Source: Niallia sp. NCCP-28 (GTDB taxonomy: Bacteria; Bacillota; Bacilli; Bacillales; Cytobacillaceae). From it: 64,000 nucleotides of DNA. The stretch covers positions 372,001-436,000 of the forward strand of contig NZ_BQYJ01000004.1 in NCBI RefSeq assembly GCF_023168165.1. The letters run 5' to 3'. The translations under genes and the position numbers were made by a program. The notes under the pieces are model-generated. The model was not told where the DNA came from and did no database searches. It saw only the letters and a program-made list of their open reading frames with translations. The number at the start of each line of letters is the position of its first letter. Position 1 is the stretch's first letter. This document shows positions 1 to 8,833 of this stretch, in pieces.

Positions 1-607
1 TTCCCCAAATAAGAATCAAATAAATTACAGCAATAGACACTAAAATTTCATATGTTTTAAAGTCATAAGCCATTCTATCTACCGCTACAAACGTCAATTC
101 TGCAACACCAATTCCCGTCATATATGCTGAGTTTTTTATAAGGGATACAGCCGTATTAGAAAAAGCCGGGAAACTGATTCTAAATCCTAATGGGACAATA
201 ATATATCGCACTATTTGGAAGGTTCCCAATCCAAGGGACTGTGCAGATTCTATTAATCCCTTTTGTACTGCATTCGTTCCGCCCCGAAAGTTCTCTACTG
301 CATATGCTCCTCCCCATAAAGTCAAAGTAATAATTCCTACAGCTACAGCAGGAAGTTTAATCCCAATAACAGGAAGGCCAAAATATAAAAAGAAAACATG
401 TACAAGCAATGGTGTATTGCGGAAAATCTCAACAAATGTGGTGACAATTTGAGATAAAACAGGCACTTTAAGTGTACGAATTACTGCACCGCCTATTCCG
501 ATAATCAAGGATAAAATAATGCTAGTAATACTTAAAAATAGAGTTAATTTAAGCCCTGTCAGCAATATGGGAAATGTTTTGATTACATAGGACATATCAA
601 AGCCCAT
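1..607 (-). CDS. Polar amino-acid-type ABC transporter permease (3' end outside window)
   Basis: Inner-membrane permease of a polar amino-acid uptake ABC transporter. The visible protein starts MGFDMSYVIKTFPILLTGLK and runs off the left edge without a stop. It contains the EAA-type loop of the family (ESAQSLGLGTFQIVRYIIVPLG) and several hydrophobic segments. The start at 607 follows a GGAGG ribosome site by about 7 nt. It is the third gene of a minus-strand set: binding lipoprotein, ATPase, permease. The ATPase stop lies only 20 nt upstream. The substrate cannot be read from sequence. The neighbouring FrlD-like kinase and frlC-like remnant suggest a fructosamine or similar amino-acid conjugate, which is inference. 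Confidence 0.88.
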   Translation of the reverse strand, partial: MGFDMSYVIKTFPILLTGLKLTLFLSITSIILSLIIGIGGAVIRTLKVPVLSQIVTTFVEIFRNTPLLVHVFFLYFGLPVIGIKLPAVAVGIITLTLWGGAYAVENFRGGTNAVQKGLIESAQSLGLGTFQIVRYIIVPLGFRISFPAFSNTAVSLIKNSAYMTGIGVAELTFVAVDRMAYDFKTYEILVSIAVIYLILIWG

Positions 608-627
608 CTAGCATACCTCCTTTCTTT

Positions 628-1371
628 TTACATAGCATTTAAAAGAAATTTTTGTGTCCGCTCTTCTTTAGGATTCTCAAATATTTCTTTTGGGGTGCCT
701 TGTTCAACAACTACACCTTCATCCATAAAAATAATCCGATCTCCCACTTCCTTTGCAAAACCCATTTCATGTGTCACAATCATCATAGTTGTGCCTTTGG
801 CTGCCAAGTCTTTCATTACTTCCAGCACATCTCTTACTCTTTCTGGATCTAAGGCAGATGTCACTTCATCAAATAACAGTACTTCTGGATTCATTACTAA
901 AGATCTTGCAATTGCTACACGCTGCTGTTGTCCCCCTGATAATTGCGAAGGATAGCTGTTAGCTTTATCTAATAACCCGACTTGTTCTAATAATGCTTCT
1001 GCTTGAGGAATCACATCTTTTTTGGATTTCTTTTGAACATTGATTGGAGCTAATAATAAATTCTCCATTACTGTCATATGAGGAAATAAATTGTAGCTTT
1101 GAAATACCATCCCAATTCTTTGTCTAACTTTCTGCAAAGCTGCTGGTGTATATTCAATTTCATCCTTTTCATCGAGGAAAATCTGACCATCATTAATATT
1201 TTCAAGACCATTTATACATCGAAGCAATGTACTTTTTCCTGATCCGCTTGGCCCTATAATTACAATTACTTCCTGCGGATATACATCGAAGCTTACACCT
1301 CGGAGAATCGAAAGTTCCCCGAAGTGCTTATGTAGATTCTTGATCGATAATTTCGGCTTAGTTCTACTCAT
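628..1371 (-). CDS. Polar amino-acid ABC transporter ATP-binding protein (GlnQ-like)
   Basis: Cytoplasmic ATPase subunit that powers the adjacent permease. The 247-residue length is normal for the GlnQ/ArtP class. Visible motifs are Walker [10 protein letters not shown] (residues 40-48), the Q-loop [10 protein letters not shown], the ABC signature LSGGQQQR, Walker B VLLFDE and the switch histidine in VTHEMG. The ATG is preceded by a strong AAAGGAGG. It sits 13 nt downstream of the binding-protein gene, so the three are probably one transcript. Substrate specificity is not encoded in this subunit. Confidence 0.93.
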   Translation of the reverse strand: MSRTKPKLSIKNLHKHFGELSILRGVSFDVYPQEVIVIIGPSGSGKSTLLRCINGLENINDGQIFLDEKDEIEYTPAALQKVRQRIGMVFQSYNLFPHMTVMENLLLAPINVQKKSKKDVIPQAEALLEQVGLLDKANSYPSQLSGGQQQRVAIARSLVMNPEVLLFDEVTSALDPERVRDVLEVMKDLAAKGTTMMIVTHEMGFAKEVGDRIIFMDEGVVVEQGTPKEIFENPKEERTQKFLLNAM

Positions 1372-1384
1372 TTTATTTCCTCCT

Positions 1385-2239
1385 TTATGGTCTTGGGATT
1401 AATCCATCGGATGTAGAGTCTGCCATGCTCGGCATATATTTTTCTACTAGCGTTTGATAGTAATCTTCTTTTTTCATTTTTTCTAAAGAGGCATTTAAAA
1501 ATGCTAGCAATTCATCATCGCCTTTTCGAACACCTTGCGCCATATGAGAAGCTGCTACTTGATCCCCTACCATCACATAATTTTTATTTGTTTTAATGAA
1601 CTCTGACATTAGGACCGCATCATGCAGTATAGCATCTGCTCTTCCATCTTTAAGTGCACGGAATGCATCTGAGTTATTCTCTATTTTTATTTGCTTGGCA
1701 GTTGGAATATTTTCATCTAAATAGATAGAAGCAGTTGATCCTTTAATAACAATTACCTTTTTGCCAGCTAAATCTGAAATCTTTTTAATATTGCTATCCT
1801 TAGGAACCACCGTTACAGCTCCTGCATAAAATGTGCTAGCTGTAAAATCTACTTCTTTTTTTCTTTCTTCTGTAATCCCCAATGTAGCTGAAATAAAATC
1901 AACTTTTTTTGATTGCAAAAAAGGAATGCGATTTGTAGCATTTACTGGTACATATTCGATTGCATCTTCAGAACCGAAAGCATATTCAGCCATTTTTTTT
2001 ACGAGATCTATTTCATAACCGACATTTTTGCCGTCCTCATCTAGATAGCCTAATGGCGGATAGTCAACTTTAACAGCTACTACAAATTTCCCTCTATCTT
2101 TTATTTCTTTTGGCAAAGCCGGCAAATCAGTTGCTATTGGTTTTTTCTCCGTGGTACTAGCCTCTTCTTTTCCGCATGCAGATAAAATTCCCAAAAGCAG
2201 CATAAATGCAGTAACTAAAAGTATTGAAATCTTTTTCAA
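1385..2239 (-). CDS. Amino-acid ABC transporter substrate-binding lipoprotein
   Basis: Extracellular solute-binding protein (SBP family 3) anchored as a lipoprotein. The signal peptide ends in the lipobox ILSAC, so the mature protein starts at Cys22. The family pattern is seen in [22 protein letters not shown] and in [17 protein letters not shown]. At 284 residues it has the usual length. The start is a TTG after GGGGGA; no ATG lies at a suitable distance. It is the first gene of the transporter set and follows the frlC-like remnant after about 70 nt. The ligand is unknown; a fructosamine is plausible only from the neighbouring genes. Confidence 0.9.
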   Translation of the reverse strand: MKKISILLVTAFMLLLGILSACGKEEASTTEKKPIATDLPALPKEIKDRGKFVVAVKVDYPPLGYLDEDGKNVGYEIDLVKKMAEYAFGSEDAIEYVPVNATNRIPFLQSKKVDFISATLGITEERKKEVDFTASTFYAGAVTVVPKDSNIKKISDLAGKKVIVIKGSTASIYLDENIPTAKQIKIENNSDAFRALKDGRADAILHDAVLMSEFIKTNKNYVMVGDQVAASHMAQGVRKGDDELLAFLNASLEKMKKEDYYQTLVEKYMPSMADSTSDGLIPRP

Positions 2240-2306
2240 ATGAATCCCCCACTTTTCTTTTTTTTATATCACTATCTGCTTTTTATAGCAGAAAAGTTTA
2301 CTTCCC

Positions 2307-2760
2307 TTATTTAGCCTTTGCATTGTTTTTTAATAAGCAACTCATATAGAGAAGACTTTTCTTGGTGGCTTCTTCTGGCTCCCAATTATATTGTGGTCCT
2401 ATCAATTCTAAAGTGAAATGATTATTATACTGAATATTTAGAATACTATTCATAAAAGAATCTAAAGAAAAATTTCCTTCTCTCCAAGCAAGATGAGCCG
2501 TTGTTTTGCCGTCTCCATCTAATAAATGAATATGTTTTAAATCTTCTCCAAACGCTTCCCCGCATTCATCAATGGAATCACCTGCTAAAGTCAGAGGAAT
2601 CGTATCAAGCATCACTTTTAAGTTAGGTGAATTTATCTCTATATAAATGAGGGACGCCACCCCACAACTCAATAGCCTGAAGCCCTAACCGCATGGTTGA
2701 ATCTAAAAAGTATTCCAGTGAATAACGGTGATAATGAAGATTCATATTTGCTATTTTCAT
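2307..2760 (-). pseudogene. FrlC-like sugar epimerase, internally deleted and frameshifted
   Basis: Two pieces of a TIM-barrel sugar-phosphate isomerase/epimerase are joined out of frame. From 2760 the frame reads MKIANMNLHYHRY and then IELWGGVPHLYRD, the N-terminal signature of fructoselysine 3-epimerase-like proteins, and stops near 2625. The C-terminal third is in another frame from about 2650 (INSPNLKVMLDTI, HIHLLDGDGKTTAHLAWREG, FTLELIGPQYNWEP) and ends at 2307. From memory of FrlC (about 276 residues), roughly 110-130 middle residues are missing. The breakpoint lies near 2640-2655. No active product is expected. It sits between the transporter genes and the FrlD-like kinase. Confidence 0.75.
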
Positions 2761-3456
2761 AAATTCCCACAACCTTTGACTAGAATAAAAAGTTAGTAAG
2801 CATATTTTGAGTGATTTATGCTTTCACATCAAATATATTGATTTTTTTATAATGCAAACTTAATTATCCTGAAACTAACCATTGATTCCATACACAATAC
2901 CTTTATAACAACATTATGTAACCGCATTCAAACTTGTAATATGTTATTATATTATTTCATATAATATTATTAGTCAATATTTCTTTTGAAAAATTTTCAA
3001 AGTAAATATTTCGACAAATTCTTTTTAAAAATATAATTGTATCTATCATTTGCTATTCTTTAATTTTTAAAATCGCCTCTCACATCCTTGTTTGCATGTT
3101 ATTATTTTTAAAAATATAAATATTCAGTTTTTTAAAAAAAGCAAAACCACTCCCTATTTACAACCTAATCTTCACTTCTATTTGTTATGTATTGTTATAT
3201 ATAAATATATAATCATAAATAGTTGCAGTCAATAGCTTTTTTATCTTTTTATAACATATAATGTTATATTTTATTACACAACCTTAAATTCCCATGCAAT
3301 TAAGAAGAAATACACTGTGCCATTAGATTACAAAAGGGCTTTTCATTGATTTTGATTATAGAATTTTACTTAACCAATTTTTTAATATCTTTGACTAAAT
3401 CCCTAAAATTAAAAATAAGGCGCCACACACGCAGCACCTCACATTCCTTTTGCTAA
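2761..3456. other. 700-bp AT-rich intergenic stretch
   Basis: No convincing reading frame is present on either strand. The stretch is very AT-rich and holds several short palindromes built from ATAAC/GTTAT and ATAATATTAT words. The clearest is listed separately at 3250. It separates the kinase from the broken epimerase, so it may include deleted or decayed coding sequence, but I recognise none. Confidence 0.5.
3250..3268. promoter_or_regulatory. Palindrome, possible GntR/HutC operator
   Basis: TATAACAT-ATA-ATGTTATA has 8-bp perfect arms. It resembles the ATAAC/GTTAT arms of the larger palindrome at 6269-6306. It may be a site for one of the two GntR regulators encoded nearby (inference). Confidence 0.35.
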
Positions 3457-4302
3457 CTATAATACAATTTTATTGCTTTCTTCCTTCTTTTTCCCATAAC
3501 CAAAAGCTCCAGAACATTCGCATGTCATGGCAGCAGATTGAGCAGCAACATACAATGCATGTTCCATATCTTTTCCCTCATGATATGCTGCAAGAAAACC
3601 ACCAATAAAGGAATCGCCTGCACCCATTGTATCCACTAATTTGGTTGGCAGAGGATTTTGTTTATAAATTTTTCCATTGCGGGAAAAAACAGCATTATCT
3701 TCACCTCTTGTAATCCCAACGATTTCTACTCCATAATCATGGACTTGCTCTATCAATTCATAGATTTCTTTTAAAGACATATCGCTTCCTGAGAAAAATG
3801 CATAATGAATGAATGGGCATACTTTCTCTAAATAGTCATTATTCCAACGATCAGTAGTAGAAAAATCAAAAGATATATCTTTATGAGCAAGTTTTGGCAA
3901 TTCATTCTCCAAATCGCTGTTAATACTTGTATGAATCAGATCATAAGCATCAATAAAATCCATATCTTCTTGGTTAAGGCGCAGAGAAAGCAAAGATTGC
4001 ACTCTAACTGCTCGATTTGTCCCAATAAATTGGCGATCCCCATCCTCGGTAAGCGAAATAATCGCTTCTCCAGTAGGACCATAAACTTTGCGGACTCTAC
4101 TAATATCTATATTTTCTGAATTTAACGACTCTAAAATATGCTTTCCTTCTCCATCATTTCCTACTATGCCTAAGTACGCACTCTCTTTTGCACCATTTCG
4201 TTTTGCTGATACTATAACATTGACTGCATTTCCCCCAGGATAAATGAGCCCCTCATGTTTATAAAAATCCACTACACTATCGCCAATACCTATAATCTTC
4301 AT
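3457..4302 (-). CDS. PfkB-family sugar kinase, fructoselysine 6-kinase (FrlD)-like
   Basis: Cytoplasmic ATP-dependent sugar kinase of the ribokinase/PfkB fold. The N-terminal substrate motif GDSVVDFY...GGNAVNVIV and the C-terminal catalytic motif DTMGAGDSFIGGF (Asp as general base, anion hole GAGD) are intact. Both closely match the pattern I recall for FrlD, which phosphorylates fructoselysine at C6 before deglycase cleavage. I place the start at the second of two adjacent ATGs (4302) because it lies about 5 nt after AGGGGG. No deglycase (FrlB) gene is visible here. Another ribokinase-family sugar substrate is possible. Confidence 0.8.
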   Translation of the reverse strand: MKIIGIGDSVVDFYKHEGLIYPGGNAVNVIVSAKRNGAKESAYLGIVGNDGEGKHILESLNSENIDISRVRKVYGPTGEAIISLTEDGDRQFIGTNRAVRVQSLLSLRLNQEDMDFIDAYDLIHTSINSDLENELPKLAHKDISFDFSTTDRWNNDYLEKVCPFIHYAFFSGSDMSLKEIYELIEQVHDYGVEIVGITRGEDNAVFSRNGKIYKQNPLPTKLVDTMGAGDSFIGGFLAAYHEGKDMEHALYVAAQSAAMTCECSGAFGYGKKKEESNKIVL

Positions 4303-4419
4303 CATATCCCCCTATCCAACATTAAAATTTATTATATTTTATTATATATTAATATATATCATTTTAATTTTAACCGTCAATTTATTTTGAAAATGGCTAG
4401 AAATAGAACTTTAAAATAA

Positions 4420-4454
4420 AAAAATCACGCCTTCTAAATTAGACATGATTTTTT
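4420..4454 (-). terminator. Rho-independent terminator after the first GntR gene
   Basis: The arms AAAAATCA and TGATTTTTT flank an 18-nt loop just past the stop of the minus-strand GntR gene at 4460. A T-run follows on both strands. Confidence 0.5.
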
Positions 4455-4459
4455 ACTAA

Positions 4460-5197
4460 TTATTTATTTTGTTCTGCATCAATGGTAAAAATAACCTTAT
4501 TCGTCATAAACAGAGAGGTCGATAAATGAACAGCTCTATCCTGCTGATCAAAGCTTAGTTTTTCAATAGAAAAAAGAGCAGTTCCAGCATCACATTTAAA
4601 TAATTCTGCTTCATAAGCAGATGCTGAAATCCCTTCTAGAATTTTAGAGGAACGTGTAATATCAGTATTATATCTTTCTTTTAAAATACTATACGTAGAG
4701 GTTGATTCTCCTATATGCCTTTCAAGATTCGGAAAATAAACAAGAGGAAAATAAGATGTTTCAATTATAAAAGGCTCATCATCTTCGATAAACAGCAAAC
4801 GGTGCAGATTTAATACGCGTTCACCAATAGGGAGTTTAAATTTTCCGGCAAGTTCCTCGTCCATATTAATAATTATGCTTGAAAGTATTTGAGAACTTGG
4901 CCTTTTTCCTGAAGATATGGTTAGTTCAGAGAAGCCGCCTGCAGAAATCAACTCTCGCTTTTCCTTCATCGATTTAACATAAATGCCCTTTCCTTGATGA
5001 CTATGTAGTATTCCTTCTTCCACCAAATCTTTGATGGCTCTTCTTGACGTGATCCTGCTTACTCCATAAATTTCACATAATTCTGCTTCAGTAGGCAATT
5101 TTTCTCCTGACTTATATTTTTCTCTTTTTATATCTTCTTTAATAACCTGCTTTAGCTGAAAATATAAAGGAAGCTTACTGTCATTATTTAATTTCAT
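4460..5197 (-). CDS. GntR/HutC-family transcriptional regulator
   Basis: DNA-binding repressor with an N-terminal winged helix (about residues 8-75: LPLYFQLKQVIKEDIKREKY, YGVSRITSRRAIKDLVEEG) and a C-terminal UTRA effector domain (about 95-240). It has 245 residues, normal for the HutC subfamily that binds sugar phosphates or amino-acid derivatives. The ATG follows AGGAG by 9 nt. A 38-bp palindrome lies 20 nt upstream and probably mediates autoregulation. It resembles FrlR-type regulators in role and context (inference). Its neighbour at 5289 is a diverged paralogue of the same length. Confidence 0.9.
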   Translation of the reverse strand: MKLNNDSKLPLYFQLKQVIKEDIKREKYKSGEKLPTEAELCEIYGVSRITSRRAIKDLVEEGILHSHQGKGIYVKSMKEKRELISAGGFSELTISSGKRPSSQILSSIIINMDEELAGKFKLPIGERVLNLHRLLFIEDDEPFIIETSYFPLVYFPNLERHIGESTSTYSILKERYNTDITRSSKILEGISASAYEAELFKCDAGTALFSIEKLSFDQQDRAVHLSTSLFMTNKVIFTIDAEQNK

Positions 5198-5216
5198 ATT
5201 CCATTGCTCCTATTTA

Positions 5217-5254
5217 TTAGTACTTGTTATATAATATTATATTATAAGTACTAA
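5217..5254. promoter_or_regulatory. 38-bp palindrome upstream of the GntR gene
   Basis: TTAGTACTTGTTATATAAT is followed directly by its near-complement (17 of 19 positions pair). It ends 20 nt before the regulator start codon, a suitable operator position for GntR autoregulation. Confidence 0.55.
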
Positions 5255-5288
5255 TATGTCTACCCTTCCATCTCTACATCATGCTTGA

Positions 5289-6026
5289 TTAATTCTTCAC
5301 CTGAAATTCACTTGTAATAGTAAAACTAACATGACTAGTTATATAGTAAAGGATGGAATGATAAATAGGCATTTGGTTGGCATCAAAGGCAATTTTCTCA
5401 ATCTCATAAAGAGAATCACGCACATTGCATTTTAAATATTCAGCTGTTTCTTTCTCCGCAAAAATAACGTTTAGAACTTTATTATTATATGCAGGGATGA
5501 CTTCATAGTGCTCTTTAAGAATTTTATGCATGGATGCATTTTCATGAACAAGCTTAACTAAATTTGGATATAATTCTAATGAATAAGTGGAATTTTCATA
5601 AGATAACGGCTCATTATTAAAATATAGCAATCTTTTCAGTTCTAAAACCTGGCTATCTAACGGGATATTCAGTTTCTCCGCCATTTCCTTGTCCGCTTCT
5701 TTAATAGAGTGCGAAATAATTTGAGGCTGTGGAGTAATTCCAGCTGAAATCATATATTCAGAATAACCATTAACCGCCACTAATTCTCTTTTGACTTTAG
5801 AATGTTTAACAAAAGTTCCTTTTCCCTGCTGTTTGAGCAGATAACCTTCTTCCACTAAATCCAATACAGCTTTTCGGACTGTTATCCGACTGACGTTATA
5901 CTTTTCGCATAATTCTGGTTCAGTAGGCAGTCTTTCACCTGGAAGATAAATACTATTATTAATATCATCCATAATCGATTGTTTTAACTGTAAATATAAA
6001 GGAATAGAACTTTCACTATTCAGCAA
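5289..6026 (-). CDS. GntR/HutC-family transcriptional regulator (second copy)
   Basis: Same architecture and length (245 residues) as the regulator at 4460. The winged helix is IPLYLQLKQSIMDDI...YNVSRITVRKAVLDLVEEGYL, followed by a UTRA domain. The two share the pattern throughout but clearly diverge, so this is an old duplication or independent acquisition. The start is a TTG placed 7 nt after AGGAGGGG; no ATG fits. A 262-nt gap and no shared terminator separate it from the next GntR gene. The large perfect palindrome at 6269-6306 lies about 240 nt upstream. The effector is unknown; a phosphorylated fructosamine would suit the context. Confidence 0.9.
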   Translation of the reverse strand: MLNSESSIPLYLQLKQSIMDDINNSIYLPGERLPTEPELCEKYNVSRITVRKAVLDLVEEGYLLKQQGKGTFVKHSKVKRELVAVNGYSEYMISAGITPQPQIISHSIKEADKEMAEKLNIPLDSQVLELKRLLYFNNEPLSYENSTYSLELYPNLVKLVHENASMHKILKEHYEVIPAYNNKVLNVIFAEKETAEYLKCNVRDSLYEIEKIAFDANQMPIYHSILYYITSHVSFTITSEFQVKN

Positions 6027-6187
6027 GTTACCCCTCCTTTTGTTTTTGGCTATGTTAAAGCTTATTGTTGATTTTAAGACCTTTTATTGATAAGAGGCTT
6101 CTGGACCGCCCGCAGAAATCCACAGGAAAATTTATCAGAGCCTTATTTGTAAAAAGTTAATAGCTTGTTTGAAATGGATTTCTGTCC

Positions 6188-6268
6188 AAATAAAATGAAG
6201 TTTCAATCAAAATTTACGGGCAATTTTCTGCCCATCTAAATTTTTTATATTCTTTTATCATCCCCAAA
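6188..6268 (+). repeat. Degenerate copy of the 160-bp dispersed repeat
   Basis: It reads ATGAAGTTTCAATCA, then ACGGGCAATTTTCTGCCCA and TTATCATCCC, matching in order the blocks of the repeat family best seen at 44518-44674. The central hairpin and the 3' end are missing. Confidence 0.5.
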
Positions 6269-6306
6269 GAATATAATATAACGTTCTATAACGTTATATT
6301 ATATTC
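6269..6306. promoter_or_regulatory. Perfect 17-bp-arm palindrome
   Basis: GAATATAATATAACGTT, a 4-nt spacer CTAT, then the exact reverse complement. It lies upstream of the second GntR gene and could be a double operator (two AACGTT cores). The length and perfection of the arms are striking in otherwise decayed sequence. Confidence 0.55.
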
Positions 6307-6401
6307 TCATTTAGATTATGTCAATAAGTTAGCCTTTATTTTCCAAGATATTCTATATTAAGAAAAAATTTTTTTTCATTTGCAAAGGAATCAAATTGGT
6401 T

Positions 6402-6668
6402 TTATGCAAACTCTGCTGAACCAAAGCACATGCTAGCAAACAAACTTCCCTCTAGCATTTCCAAACAAGCCTTTAAATTGCTGCCATCTTTATAAGCCTT
6501 TAGCAAATTAGAAATAATTTTTCTCATTGCTTCCACATGGATATCGATTTGGAAACATTGCCCCTCACCCACTGCCAGCACTAAATCGATATCATTTTCT
6601 TTAAATATTTCAGCATCCTTTAAACACTCAATATCTCTTGGATTTTGAAAAACATCAACAAACATCAC
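6402..6668 (-). pseudogene. Unrecognised coding-like fragment
   Basis: An 88-residue frame with protein-like composition (DIDLVLAVGEGQCFQIDIHV, EAMRKIISNLLKAYKDG). The open frame continues upstream to about 6749 (IPGNIVCLKKGKSDYFVV) without any start codon, and no ribosome site precedes the GTG at 6668. This looks like the C-terminal end of a gene that lost its 5' part. I do not recognise the family. It could instead be a short real gene starting at 6668. Confidence 0.35.
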
Positions 6669-6863
6669 AACAAAATAGTCTGATTTCCCTTTTTTTAAAC
6701 ATACTATATTTCCTGGTATTTTTAAAATATTATCTACTCTACTTAATTTTTAAACTTTTATAGGTCTATTGGATTATTTTTTGAAAAATAATCAGATAAT
6801 CATCTGTTTTTAAGAAATTTTTAAGGTATACATAGGTAAAATAAAAGTAGGATGGAACTATAA

Positions 6864-6913
6864 ATCCAAAGCATCTACCACACTCACTCATAAGATGTTT
6901 TGGATCTTTTTTT
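6864..6913 (+). terminator. Orphan plus-strand terminator hairpin
   Basis: ATCCAAAGCATCT and AGATGTTTTGGAT pair over 13 positions with one mismatch around a 16-nt loop. CTTTTTTTATTTT follows on the plus strand. No plus-strand gene lies upstream, so it ends either an unannotated short RNA or a lost gene. Confidence 0.45.
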
Positions 6914-6976
6914 ATTTTCTTACATTCTCATAACTCAAGCAGTTTAAATCTCCAATTTTTATTACTATCTACATAT

Positions 6977-7031
6977 AAAAAAAGCAACTTACAGCAATCT
7001 TTCTTTTTTTCACTGCTGTAAGTTGCTTTTT
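6977..7031 (-). terminator. Strong terminator after the glucosidase gene
   Basis: AAAAAAGCAACTTACAGCA and its exact complement TGCTGTAAGTTGCTTTTTT flank a T-rich loop. It starts 10 nt beyond the glucosidase stop. U-runs exist on both strands, so it may act bidirectionally. Confidence 0.85.
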
Positions 7032-7040
7032 TATAGGCAC

Positions 7041-8666
7041 TTATGCTTTTGCCGCAAATGTTTCATATGGCTTTAAATAGATATTGTCAAATTGAACACT
7101 TTCTCTCTGATAGTTATTGATAATAATATCTTGGCTTTCTCCATATTCCGGCAAGCTGATTGTTCTTTCTTTATCACTAAAATTGGCAATAACCACCCAA
7201 TTTTCTCCTTCATAGGTTCGGCGATATGCAAAAATTTCTTCTGGTGCATTTTCAATTAATGCAAACTCTCCCCATACTACAATTGGATTATTTTTTCTTA
7301 ATTGAATTAATTTTTGGTAGCAGCGGAAGATAGAGTTTGGGTCTTCCAAATTATTTTTGACATTAATGTCTGGATAATTCGGATTAATATGCAGCCAAGG
7401 TGTACCTGTTGTAAATCCTGCATTTACTGTATTATCCCACTGAATCGGTGTTCTTGCATTATCTCTGCCTTTTGCATTAATGGACTCAATAATCTCCTCT
7501 TTTGAATACCCCTCTTCTAATCGTTCATTATACATATTAATGCTTTCTATATCATTTACTTCGCTAATATCTGAAATAGGACAATTTGTCATCCCTATTT
7601 CTTCTCCTTGATAAATATAAGGAGTGCCTTTCATTAAATGCAGCAGTATAGCGAACATTTTCGCACTTTCATTGCGGTATTTTTGATCATTTCCCCAACG
7701 TGATACAATTCGCGGAAGATCATGATTATTCCAGAATAAACTATTCCATCCTTCATTGCCTAAGGAAGTTTGCCATTTTGCTAGAATTTTCTTTAATTCT
7801 CCCAAATCCAGCTGTTTTAAATCCCATTTTTCTTTTCCTTCTTGTTGATCTAATCCAATATGTTCAAATTGAAAAACCATAGACAATTCTTTTCTTTCTG
7901 GATTCGAATATAGTTTTGCAATTTCTGGTGTAGCCCCCCATGTTTCTCCAACTGTTAATACATCATAATTCCCAAAAGTTTTTTGATGCATTTCCTGTAA
8001 ATACTCATGCAATTTTGGTCCGTTTCCAGTAATTTCTTGATCAGGTACTTTACCAACTAAATCAATAACATCCATTCGGAATCCGCCAACACCCTTTTCC
8101 AGCCAAAAGTTCATCATATCCCAAACTTCTTGTTGCACTTTTTTATTTTCCCAATTTAAATCTGGCTGTCTTTTGCTAAATAAATGCAGAAAATATTGGC
8201 CGCTTGCTTCATCATATTCCCAAGCAGATCCACTGAAAGTTGACTTTAAGGCATTTGGCACATCCCCTTCTACTGGATCACGCCAAATATAATAATCGCG
8301 ATAAGGATTTTCTTTGCCTTTTTTCGCTTCGACAAACCATTTATGTTCATCAGATGTGTGATTGACTACTAAATCCATCACAATTTTTATTTGTTTTTCA
8401 TTTGCTTTTGCAATTAATTCATCCATGTCTTCCATTGTTCCGAATTCATCCATAATATCTTGATAGTCGCTAATATCATAGCCATTGTCATCATTAGGAG
8501 ACTTATACACAGGACTTAACCAAATCACATCTATCCCCAATGTCTGCAAATAATCTAACCGGTTGATAATTCCTCTTAAATCTCCAATCCCATCACCATT
8601 GCTGTCTTGAAAACTTCTTGGATAAATTTGATATACAACAGATGTTTGCCACCATTTCTTTTCCAT
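7041..8666 (-). CDS. dexB: Glucan 1,6-alpha-glucosidase (DexB type, GH13_31)
   Basis: Cytoplasmic glycoside hydrolase that releases glucose from the non-reducing end of isomaltooligosaccharides or short dextrans. It has 541 residues. The catalytic nucleophile is Asp199 (GGFRMDVIDLVGK), the acid/base Glu241 (VGETWGATPEIAKLYSNP) and the third Asp316 (WNNHDLPR). The blocks around these residues match dextran glucosidase DexB better than B. subtilis MalL, which has VGEANG at the acid/base site. Isomaltase or trehalose-6-phosphate hydrolase activity is the alternative. A promoter with a LacI-type operator over its -35 lies about 110 nt upstream. The repressor gene follows upstream on the same strand. 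Confidence 0.9.
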   Translation of the reverse strand: MEKKWWQTSVVYQIYPRSFQDSNGDGIGDLRGIINRLDYLQTLGIDVIWLSPVYKSPNDDNGYDISDYQDIMDEFGTMEDMDELIAKANEKQIKIVMDLVVNHTSDEHKWFVEAKKGKENPYRDYYIWRDPVEGDVPNALKSTFSGSAWEYDEASGQYFLHLFSKRQPDLNWENKKVQQEVWDMMNFWLEKGVGGFRMDVIDLVGKVPDQEITGNGPKLHEYLQEMHQKTFGNYDVLTVGETWGATPEIAKLYSNPERKELSMVFQFEHIGLDQQEGKEKWDLKQLDLGELKKILAKWQTSLGNEGWNSLFWNNHDLPRIVSRWGNDQKYRNESAKMFAILLHLMKGTPYIYQGEEIGMTNCPISDISEVNDIESINMYNERLEEGYSKEEIIESINAKGRDNARTPIQWDNTVNAGFTTGTPWLHINPNYPDINVKNNLEDPNSIFRCYQKLIQLRKNNPIVVWGEFALIENAPEEIFAYRRTYEGENWVVIANFSDKERTISLPEYGESQDIIINNYQRESVQFDNIYLKPYETFAAKA

Positions 8667-8773
8667 ATATAACTCACTTCTTCCTGTGATTTTATTTTTT
8701 AGTGATGAACTGCCTATTAATTCTTATTCATTGATTTTTTTAAATCTCAGTATCCCTGCTAATTTATTCGAAA

Positions 8774-8812
8774 ATTATACCATTTCCTTTGACTACGCAA
8801 ACGTTTACGTAG
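8774..8812 (-). promoter_or_regulatory. Promoter and LacI operator of the glucosidase gene
   Basis: On the minus strand, -35 TTTGCG (8796-8801), a 16-nt spacer and a perfect -10 TATAAT (8774-8779). The 20-bp near-palindrome CTACGCAAACGTTTACGTAG (8793-8812) covers the -35 box. Its core AAACGTTT is shared with the two operators in front of the LacI gene. Confidence 0.75.
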
Positions 8813-8833
8813 CATTCAAAAAAAGTTATACTA

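Noticed and set aside
7041-8666. Trehalose-6-phosphate hydrolase or MalL for the GH13 gene
   Set aside because: The VGETWGATPEIA block and WNNHDLPR match DexB-type enzymes; there is no trehalose PTS or TreR nearby.
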